Shown: positions 15,251 to 22,727 of the stretch, piece after piece | Numbering within the stretch: position 1 is the stretch's first letter | Layout of the letters: the number at the start of each line of letters is the position of its first letter | From: Phycisphaeraceae bacterium | Lineage (GTDB): Bacteria; Planctomycetota; Phycisphaerae; Phycisphaerales; Phycisphaeraceae | Direction of reading: 5' to 3' | Assembly: GCA_029260715.1 (NCBI GenBank) | Contig: JAJDCS010000014.1 | Coordinates: forward strand, 124,001 to 188,000 | DNA length: 64,000 nt | Notes under the pieces: generated by a model | The model's input: only the letters and a program-made list of their open reading frames with translations | What the model was told of the DNA's origin: nothing | The model's database searches: none | Made by a program: the position numbers and the translations under genes

Positions 15251-18200
15251 ATGCCCGTATCGACCGACACCTTACGCGATCAAAACAAGCTCCATCTTAT
15301 ATTCGCCGTCTCAGCGGTAGTGCTGCTGGTGTCGATGGTGTGGCTGGTGTGGGCGGACTACAGCCGTGTGTGGCGGCATTACCAGCGGGACGCGCGTCAC
15401 TGGGAAACAGCCATGACGGTCGACGCCGGGCAGCGCGCGTTGACCGCCGACGATCAACGCCAACTTAAATCGTTCGAGCAGGAGATTGACACGCTGGCCG
15501 CGGCCTTGCCCCACGAGCGGATCGCCGAATTGGAGGCGAAGCTGGCCGCTACCCAGAGCCACCGCGATCGGCTGACACTGCCCGCGGCCACCGTCAAGGG
15601 CGAGATCGGCCCCAAGACACAGGAACTGGAGCGGGCCCAGCTGGCGGGGTCGGACCAGGTCGGGCGAATCGAAGCAGCATTGGAGCGGCTCAACGAGAAC
15701 TACGGCGCGAAAGAGCGGGAATTGGTCGCGCTGGACATGACGATCGCCGGGTACGAGCAAGAGCTTGTCGATCTGCGGGCCCAGCAAGTTGAAATCAACA
15801 GGCAGATCGCCAACCTCACACGAGCCAAGGACGCCGCGGCTGAGAAATTGACCAAGATCGACCCGCAGGGCCTAGCCAAAGTCAGCGACAGGGTCCGTAA
15901 CGCCCCCTTGCTGGATTGGTTCAACCCGACCGAGAAGGTCCAGCAGGTGGTGGTGCCGTCCGTGCGCATCGATTTGAATTTCTTAACGGTTGAAACGATC
16001 GACCGTTGCACCACCTGCCACGTGAATATCGACAACCCCGCTTATGACGAGGACAACCTGCTGCTGTTCGCCGAGCGCCAGGCTGCTTCTTACGAGGGCC
16101 AAGACGTGGACGCCATCGACCAGCCCGTGGTGCTGCGGAGCTTCTGGGACCGGGCGGCCGAGTTGGCGGGGCTGGGGGCGAAGCTTGAAAAGTTCCGTGC
16201 CCAGGCGTTTGAATCGGTCAACGAGCTGCGCCAAGACGCGGGTATGGGGGCGTTGGAATCGGTCCTAAAGATCAAGCAAGAGCTAGACCGGATCGCCCAG
16301 CACGAGCCGGGCGACGACGGTGTGTCCCGCAAGCGGTGGTACGCGCCGGTGGCTCAATACACGGGCAGGGTCAAGCAACTGCTGCGTGAATCGCTGGGGG
16401 AGGACGAGTTCAAAAAGCTGCGGAGCTTGTACCGTTACGAGTTAGTCGATTACTACAACCGCCACCGCTCGAGTGACAGCCTGCCCACACTCAGCGCCAA
16501 CCCCGTGTTGCTGGCCCACCCGAAGCTGGGCCTATACGCCAATGCCGAATCGTCTCACCCGATGAAGACGATGGGCTGCACGGTCTGCCACGAGGGTTCG
16601 GGTCAGGAGACGGGTTTTGTCCACGCGGCCCACACCCCGCGCGACGCCTGGGTCGATGCCCGCAGCGGCGCGCCCGTGCCACGGTTCTTGATGGATCGCC
16701 ACGGCGACGGCCATGCGGGGATGGTTCAAGCGGCGTACCAGCCTAAGCAAGGGTTTTCTTTGGACGGCGCCACGGTGGCGTATGCGTCGGGTGTGCGCGA
16801 GGGCGATGGTCACGGTCAAGACGGTCACAGCCAAACGGCCCGGTCCACCCACGCCGACGTGAAGCTCACCGACCCGCACAACCCCGCGCCGTTTGCGCCT
16901 TCGCAGGAGACACACGGCCACACGGCTGCGTACAAGAGCGTCGGGCACGAAGCGGGCGAGCTTACGGCTGTGCCGCAGGCTGAATTTTGGGCCGACCGTT
17001 ACGGCTGGCACGCGGTGCACTACATGGAGTGGGAAAAACCCATGCACGCGCTGGATTACGTCGAGTCCAGTTGCAACAAGTGCCACACCGAGGTGTTTGA
17101 TATCGACCAAGCAGCGCCCACGCTGTTCAAGGGGCGGCTGCTATTCTCGCAACTGGGCTGTGTGAACTGCCACGCGGTGGAGTCGTTGAACGACGACCTG
17201 GACATCAAGAAGATCGGCCCGAACCTGGCGCACTTGAAGCACAAGCTTTCCAAGCCTATGGCCGCGTCGTGGATATGGTCGCCCAAGGCGTTCCGGCCGA
17301 CGGCGAAGATGCCCCATTACTTCATGCTTGAAAACAATTCGTCGCCCGTCGACATCCAGCGCACGCGCACGGAAGTCGCAGCGATGACGCACTACCTGTA
17401 CACGTCCAAGCCCGCCAAGACCACCCCCGCGTACAAGCCCGAGCCTCAGCCGGACGGTGTAGAGGGTGACGCCGCCGCGGGCCGCAAGCTTTTCAACAGC
17501 GTGGGCTGCTTGTCGTGTCACACGAATATCTCCGAGCAGGGTCAGAAATGGGCCGCCGACGACATGGTCGCTCGTCAGGGCATGGACCGTGAAAAAGCGG
17601 AGCACGCGTACGAGTCGATGAGCTACAACCAGCAGCGGTGGTACATCACCGAGCACCTGCCGCAGAAGGTTTCGCTGATCGGGCCTGACCTGTCGGACAT
17701 CGGCACCAAGCTCACCGCCGGTCGCGACACCGCCACCGCCCGGGAGGAAGCGGCGGGGTGGCTGTACGACTGGCTGAGCAACCCGCGCCACTATTCCAGC
17801 TACACGATCATGCCCAGCTTCCGCCTGTCGCAGCAGGAGGCGGCCGATATGGCGGCTTACCTGCTGTCGCTGACCCGCCCGGATTACGAGGCTCAGGACT
17901 TCTTGGCCATGGGTGATAGCGACAAGAAGATGCTCGCCGAACTTGTCGCGCAGCTCAAAGCGGCTGGCAGCACCGTTGAGTTGGCCCGCAAGGAAGCGGC
18001 GAGGATGAAACACGACGAGCAGTTGGCGTATTTGGGCAAGAAGATGATCGCCCACTACGGCTGCAACGGGTGTCACCTGATCAATGGGTTTGAGACGGCC
18101 GCGTCGGCGTGCGCGAACCTCGACGATTGGGGCCTGAAGGACCCGCACAAGTTGGATTTTGGATACTTCGACCACGCGTTCGATGCCGACCGGGAGCACC

Positions 18201-20668
18201 CGATTGCGGCGTGGAAGGTTGATCACGAGGGTCTGGAGGCCGACGCGCCGCAGGTAACTTACAGCGACAAAAAAATCCACAACGTCTCGCTGAATTGGGA
18301 GCACATGCCGGCGCTGGACCGCCGCCCCTGGCTGTACCACAAGCTGCACAACCCACGTGTCTACGACCGCGGGCGCACGGCGTTTGAAGGGGCCTTGGAC
18401 CCAAGCCACGGCTTTGACGCGGCGGATTCGGACGTGGGCAAGCCCTACGACAAGCTGAAGATGCCCAAGTTCTTCCTGGCTGACGACCAGGTGCGGGCGT
18501 TGATCACTTTCGTCACCAGCATCCGCAAGCCGCTGGTCGACCCGACCATGCAGCAGTCGGTCATGGGCGAGGCGCGCATGCGTCTGGCACGCGGGCGGCA
18601 GGTCGCCACGTTGTACAACTGTTACGGGTGTCACAACGTTGAGCACAACGAGCCCCGCATCTGGGATTCGTTTGACGTGTACAACCCGGACGGCGGGTTC
18701 AATTATGAAAACCTGAACAACGCTCCGCCGCGGCTGATCGGCCAAGGCGCCAAGACGCAGCCGCAGTGGCTGTACCACTTCTTGCACAACATCGAGCCGC
18801 TGCGTCCGTGGCTGAAGGTGCGTATGCCCAGCTTCCCGTTGGATGCGCCCGACACCACTGCGCTGGTGGATTACTTTGCCGGCGCCAGCCAAGAGATCAC
18901 CCGACGCATGGCCGGGCCCACCGCCGCTGTCGAGCAGGCCATCGAGAACAGGGCCAAGATGTACTTGGAGAGCGTGGACGGCCTGTCCAAGGAAGACGTG
19001 GCGAAGAAGCTGAACAAGATGGCGACGCCACAGCGGGTGGCCTACCTCCAGCAGCACAACAAGCCCTACTACTGGTTCCAAGACCCGGCCTTGGCTCAGG
19101 CGGTTGAGCGGATCAAGGCCTTCGCGATCGAGGTCGATCTTGTCCGGCCCTCCGACCTCGACCCGCTGCACACGCCGCTGTCCGAGCGCGCTACCAAGTG
19201 GGCCAAGGTGCTAGGGGAGACCCGTTTTTCGGAAGCGATCAACGACATCGCATACCCATTTGTGCCGACGCCCGCGTTCCAGGGCGATGCGCAGTGGTTC
19301 GCTCGTGGTGAGAAGCTGTTTAAAGAGCTGCGCTGCTACCAGTGCCACGCTTTGGGTGATGAACAGACCCTCCAATCTCTGTGGGAGTTGGACAACCCCG
19401 CGGAGGAGGCAGACGCCGCCGCCGAGGCAGACGACAGTGAAGAAGAAGACGACTACGGCTACGGCGACGAGGAGGAAGATGATTACGGTTACGGCGATGA
19501 AGAAGAGGCCGAGGCCGCGCCGACGGGCCCTGTCTACACCGCGCCGAACCTGTCGCTGACGGCCAGACGGTTGCAGTGGCAGTGGGTCGATAGCTGGCTC
19601 CAAGAGCCGGCGACGATCCAGCCGGGCACGAAGATGCCCCAGTGGTTCCCGGGCGGACAATCGGCGTTCAACAACTACCCCGGTCAAGCCAAAGACCAGA
19701 TGCACGCGACGTACGGCTACCTTGGCAAAGACCAGCGTAAGCTCTTGCTGGACTTCATGTACGAAGCCGGGCGCACCGGCTATACCCCCGGCGCCGAGCG
19801 GCTGACCGGTGCGGAGTCTGTGGAGGTTGAACTGCCGCCGCTGCCTAAGCCTGAGATGCCCGACGAGGGCGAAGACGGCGAGCCGGGTGAGCAGTCCGCA
19901 GCCGCGACGGACGGTGATGACGGAGGCGCCGCCCAGGCCGCCGCGCCTGTGCCTGTGACGCCGAAAGAAGAGCCCAAGGTCTCTTCGATTACGCTGCACG
20001 ACGCCACTGCGCCTTACGACGGGCAGGGCAAGGGCCGTGTTGTGGGTGTGATTAAGTTTGACGGGAAGCCCCCTCGCCGCAAGCCGATCCGCATGAGCGC
20101 CGACGCCTTCTGCAACAAGGCTCACGATGAGAAAGTGTTCGACCCGTCCACCATTGTGAACGACGACGGCACGGTGCAGAACGCGTTTGTGTACGTCAAG
20201 TCCGGGCTGTCGGGCAGTTTTTCTCCGCCGTCCACGCAGGTGGTGATGGACCAGGTGGGGTGTATGTACCGCCCGCACGTGGTGGGCGTGATGGCTGGAC
20301 AGCCGCTTTTGATCCTCAACAGCGACAACACGCTGCACAACGTGAAGATGAATAGCTCCAGCAACGGCTCGTTCAATGAGGGCATGCCGGTGCAAGGCAT
20401 GCAGATCCAAAAAACGCTGTCGAAGCAGGAAATGGGCATCTCATTCAAGTGCGACGTGCACCCGTGGATGGGGGCGTTGTTGTATGTGACGGATCACCCA
20501 TTCTTCGGCGTCAGCGACGTGGAGGGGCGGTTCGAGATCAAGGGCCTACCGCCGGGCACATACACCCTGGAGGTTGTCCACGAAAACAAGAAGATCGCGC
20601 CGGTGACGTTTGATGTAACCGTTCAAGCGGACACGTCTCACCGCGAGGACGCGACCCTAAACGAGTAG
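15251..20668 (+). CDS. Giant membrane-anchored octahaem c-type cytochrome with C-terminal cupredoxin-like domain
   Basis: Product of 1805 residues. One N-terminal membrane helix (~17-36) anchors it outside the cytoplasm; residues ~60-215 are coiled coil. Eight CxxCH haem c sites follow, starting at residues 253, 443, 608, 637, 753, 938, 1124 and 1362. Several are in typical cytochrome c folds with distal Met loops such as KMPHYF, IMPSF, KMPKFF, RMPSF and KMPQWF. Acidic DDYGYGDEEE repeats (~1395-1425) and a Pro/Ala/Asp linker lead to a C-terminal domain (~1590-1805) with NTLHNVK (His1696) and CDVHPWM (Cys1734, His1737, Met1740), the ligand set of a type 1 copper site. The gene opens the cytochrome oxidase operon, so it probably delivers electrons to subunit II, possibly from a bc1 or alternative complex III. 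No Shine-Dalgarno is seen before ATG 15251. Confidence 0.85.
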   Translation: MPVSTDTLRDQNKLHLIFAVSAVVLLVSMVWLVWADYSRVWRHYQRDARHWETAMTVDAGQRALTADDQRQLKSFEQEIDTLAAALPHERIAELEAKLAATQSHRDRLTLPAATVKGEIGPKTQELERAQLAGSDQVGRIEAALERLNENYGAKERELVALDMTIAGYEQELVDLRAQQVEINRQIANLTRAKDAAAEKLTKIDPQGLAKVSDRVRNAPLLDWFNPTEKVQQVVVPSVRIDLNFLTVETIDRCTTCHVNIDNPAYDEDNLLLFAERQAASYEGQDVDAIDQPVVLRSFWDRAAELAGLGAKLEKFRAQAFESVNELRQDAGMGALESVLKIKQELDRIAQHEPGDDGVSRKRWYAPVAQYTGRVKQLLRESLGEDEFKKLRSLYRYELVDYYNRHRSSDSLPTLSANPVLLAHPKLGLYANAESSHPMKTMGCTVCHEGSGQETGFVHAAHTPRDAWVDARSGAPVPRFLMDRHGDGHAGMVQAAYQPKQGFSLDGATVAYASGVREGDGHGQDGHSQTARSTHADVKLTDPHNPAPFAPSQETHGHTAAYKSVGHEAGELTAVPQAEFWADRYGWHAVHYMEWEKPMHALDYVESSCNKCHTEVFDIDQAAPTLFKGRLLFSQLGCVNCHAVESLNDDLDIKKIGPNLAHLKHKLSKPMAASWIWSPKAFRPTAKMPHYFMLENNSSPVDIQRTRTEVAAMTHYLYTSKPAKTTPAYKPEPQPDGVEGDAAAGRKLFNSVGCLSCHTNISEQGQKWAADDMVARQGMDREKAEHAYESMSYNQQRWYITEHLPQKVSLIGPDLSDIGTKLTAGRDTATAREEAAGWLYDWLSNPRHYSSYTIMPSFRLSQQEAADMAAYLLSLTRPDYEAQDFLAMGDSDKKMLAELVAQLKAAGSTVELARKEAARMKHDEQLAYLGKKMIAHYGCNGCHLINGFETAASACANLDDWGLKDPHKLDFGYFDHAFDADREHPIAAWKVDHEGLEADAPQVTYSDKKIHNVSLNWEHMPALDRRPWLYHKLHNPRVYDRGRTAFEGALDPSHGFDAADSDVGKPYDKLKMPKFFLADDQVRALITFVTSIRKPLVDPTMQQSVMGEARMRLARGRQVATLYNCYGCHNVEHNEPRIWDSFDVYNPDGGFNYENLNNAPPRLIGQGAKTQPQWLYHFLHNIEPLRPWLKVRMPSFPLDAPDTTALVDYFAGASQEITRRMAGPTAAVEQAIENRAKMYLESVDGLSKEDVAKKLNKMATPQRVAYLQQHNKPYYWFQDPALAQAVERIKAFAIEVDLVRPSDLDPLHTPLSERATKWAKVLGETRFSEAINDIAYPFVPTPAFQGDAQWFARGEKLFKELRCYQCHALGDEQTLQSLWELDNPAEEADAAAEADDSEEEDDYGYGDEEEDDYGYGDEEEAEAAPTGPVYTAPNLSLTARRLQWQWVDSWLQEPATIQPGTKMPQWFPGGQSAFNNYPGQAKDQMHATYGYLGKDQRKLLLDFMYEAGRTGYTPGAERLTGAESVEVELPPLPKPEMPDEGEDGEPGEQSAAATDGDDGGAAQAAAPVPVTPKEEPKVSSITLHDATAPYDGQGKGRVVGVIKFDGKPPRRKPIRMSADAFCNKAHDEKVFDPSTIVNDDGTVQNAFVYVKSGLSGSFSPPSTQVVMDQVGCMYRPHVVGVMAGQPLLILNSDNTLHNVKMNSSSNGSFNEGMPVQGMQIQKTLSKQEMGISFKCDVHPWMGALLYVTDHPFFGVSDVEGRFEIKGLPPGTYTLEVVHENKKIAPVTFDVTVQADTSHREDATLNE

Positions 20669-20675
20669 CAAGTCG

Positions 20676-20705
20676 TTGTTTGTTTTGAAGTTGAGAGTGT
20701 ATAAC
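20676..20705 (+). promoter_or_regulatory. Possible promoter within the respiratory cluster
   Basis: TTGTTT, 18 nt, TATAAC in an AT-richer 212 bp gap between the octahaem cytochrome and the free cupredoxin gene. A second candidate TACAAT lies near 20772. Either would let the oxidase genes be expressed apart from the giant cytochrome. Confidence 0.3.
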
Positions 20706-20880
20706 GGATGTCTGGGGTCTAAATTAATCAAGGTTTCACCGGTCGGTTTACCGATCTAATTCAAAATCACTACAATCGCTAATCTCAACGGACAGCAGTC
20801 AAAAGTCATGGAAGACACCGATTCCATCTTCTTAATCCAACGATACGAACGGACCTTCCCTTTTTGAAAGGTGTGACGGG

Positions 20881-21615
20881 ATGATGAAAGCATTGTTTAC
20901 GCGGCGGATCGCGGTGGTGGTTTGCGGGTTGTGGGGGGTGGCCGGTTTGTCGCTGCCCGCGGTTGTGATGGGCGGCACGATCAAGGGTGTGGTCAAGTTT
21001 GACGGTCGGCAGGCCAAGCGCAAGCCCATCCGGATGTCCGCCGACGCCTACTGCGACGGCGCTCACAGCGATAAAGCGCTCGACGAGCGGTACGTGTTCG
21101 GCGACAACGACACGCTCCAGAACGTGTTTGTTTGGGTCAGCAAGGGCGCCTCAGCGAAGGCCGCATCGGGCAAAGCCAAGGTCGACCAGGTCGGCTGCGT
21201 CTACACCCCGCACGTCAGCGGCGTGGTGGTCAACCAGGAGTTGGACATCGTCAACAGCGACAACACGCTGCACAACGTGAAGATGAACAGTTCGAGTAAC
21301 GGGTCATTCAACGAGGGCATGCCGGTCAAGGGCATGGTGATCACCAAGAAGTTTTCCAAGCCGGAGGCGGGCATCCCGTTCAAGTGCGACGTGCACCCGT
21401 GGATGGGCGCTTTTGTGCATGTGGTCGAGCACCCGTTTTTTGCGGTGAGCGGCAAGGACGGCTCGTTCGCCATCGAGGGGTTGCCAGCGGGGGACTACGA
21501 GCTATCCGTCTGGCACGAGTTTGACAAGTTCGGCCCGGATCAAGAGACCATGAAAGTGTCGGTCGGCGGGTCGGAGACGAAAGAAGTCACGTTTACCTAC
21601 GGCCCGAAGAAATAG
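20881..21615 (+). CDS. Secreted cupredoxin-like protein, paralogue of the octahaem cytochrome C-terminus
   Basis: Product of 244 residues with a signal peptide (VVVCGLWGVAGLSLPAVVMG) and a GAAAGGTG site upstream. The mature part matches the last ~215 residues of the preceding protein almost throughout: GVVKFDGRQAKRKPIRMSAD, VDQVGCVYTPHVSGV, NSDNTLHNVKMNSSSNGSF, FKCDVHPWMGAF and a C-terminal beta domain (GSFAIEGLPAGDYEL). Predicted copper ligands are His131, Cys169, His172 and Met175. It probably carries electrons or helps copper delivery to the CuA site of subunit II, encoded 92 nt downstream. Function is inferred from fold and position only. Confidence 0.78.
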   Translation: MMKALFTRRIAVVVCGLWGVAGLSLPAVVMGGTIKGVVKFDGRQAKRKPIRMSADAYCDGAHSDKALDERYVFGDNDTLQNVFVWVSKGASAKAASGKAKVDQVGCVYTPHVSGVVVNQELDIVNSDNTLHNVKMNSSSNGSFNEGMPVKGMVITKKFSKPEAGIPFKCDVHPWMGAFVHVVEHPFFAVSGKDGSFAIEGLPAGDYELSVWHEFDKFGPDQETMKVSVGGSETKEVTFTYGPKK

Positions 21616-21707
21616 TAAGCGCGTCGTTCGGCCGCGTCGTTTTATGCTTTGTGATTTTTACGGCCCGCCGATTTCGGCCGTGAACACCAAACCAACACCA
21701 CACGCCC

Positions 21708-22649
21708 ATGAAAAACACTCTAAGACGCGACAAGCCGCTGGTGTTTAGCCTCGCCGCTTTGGCCACGGGGCTGTTCACGGCCCACGCCCACGCCCAGGAC
21801 CGCGAGACCACCGGCCGCTTTACGTGGTGGCTGCCCGAGAACGTCTTCCCCGCAGCCGAGCAGATCGACTTGCTATTCAACATTATCCTTTACATGACGT
21901 GCGCGGTGTGCGTCGCGGTGTTCGCGGTGATGCTGGTGTTCTTGTTCAAGTACCGCCACAAGCCGGGCCGCCAGGGCGCGTTTATTTCTGGCAACACCCG
22001 GCTCGAAGTGGTCTGGACGCTGATCCCGACGGTGATTTTGGCGTTGACCGCCGCGTTCAGTCAGGCGACGTGGTCGAGCATCAAACGCCAGCCGGAGATC
22101 TCACCCGGTGAAGATTTCGTATCGTTAGAGATAGTCGGCCGCCAGTTCCAGTGGTTCTTCCACTACCCCGGCGCCGACGGCAAGCTGGGGCCGCGGCGGT
22201 TCGACTTGACCGACCCTCAGAGCAGCGACCCCGATGAGCTGATCGGCCTGGACCGCTCCCACCCCGACGGGCGCGACGACATCATCGCGCCCAACATGTG
22301 CATCCCCGTCAACACAAAAACCATGATCAAGCTCAGCAGCGTGGACGTGCTGCACAGCTTCTTTTTGCCCAATTTTCGGATCAAGCAAGACGCCGTGCCG
22401 GGCCTAAATGGGAACCTATGGATCGAGTCGACCAAGACCAGCGCCCAGGTGATCGGCACAAGCCCCGACGAGCCGGCGATGTTCAGCCACGCCAAACCGT
22501 TTGACATCGTCTGCGCCGAGCTGTGCGGCCAGGGCCACTTTAAGATGCGCGGCAAGCTCTACGTCGTCACCCGCGAACAGTACGAGGCCTTCCTCGAAGA
22601 AGAAGCCTCCTACCTGGACCTTGGAGAGGATGAGGATGAGGGCTATTAG
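21708..22649 (+). CDS. coxB: Cytochrome c oxidase subunit II
   Basis: Product of 313 residues: signal or first helix (VFSLAALATGLFTAHAHA), two membrane helices (~50-75 and ~95-115) with the LEVVWTLIPTVIL motif, then the CuA domain. CuA ligands are visible as VDVLHSFF (His216) and CAELCGQGHFKM (Cys269, Cys273, His277, Met280). EIVGRQFQWFFHYPG is the conserved aromatic electron-entry strand. There is an insertion of ~35 residues between that strand and the first Cu ligand. There is no fused cytochrome c domain, unlike caa3 oxidases, which fits the separate giant cytochrome upstream. The acidic C-terminal tail (LDLGEDEDEGY) is unusual. Confidence 0.95.
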   Translation: MKNTLRRDKPLVFSLAALATGLFTAHAHAQDRETTGRFTWWLPENVFPAAEQIDLLFNIILYMTCAVCVAVFAVMLVFLFKYRHKPGRQGAFISGNTRLEVVWTLIPTVILALTAAFSQATWSSIKRQPEISPGEDFVSLEIVGRQFQWFFHYPGADGKLGPRRFDLTDPQSSDPDELIGLDRSHPDGRDDIIAPNMCIPVNTKTMIKLSSVDVLHSFFLPNFRIKQDAVPGLNGNLWIESTKTSAQVIGTSPDEPAMFSHAKPFDIVCAELCGQGHFKMRGKLYVVTREQYEAFLEEEASYLDLGEDEDEGY

Positions 22650-22727
22650 GTTTTGTCGCGACGCATTGGTTTTCGTTCATAATTTTTTCCCGTTCACCCC
22701 AAGCCACGGCCTGCAGGACCAACACCC

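Noticed and set aside
17141-19171. 676-codon antisense frame within the octahaem cytochrome gene
   Set aside because: It is a shadow of a strongly coding frame that has eight haem motifs; the antisense product is a low-complexity Val/Arg/His-rich string without motifs.
19211-20410. 399-codon antisense frame within the cytochrome/cupredoxin gene
   Set aside because: Opposite a well-supported coding frame; Arg/His/Val-rich with no recognisable domain.
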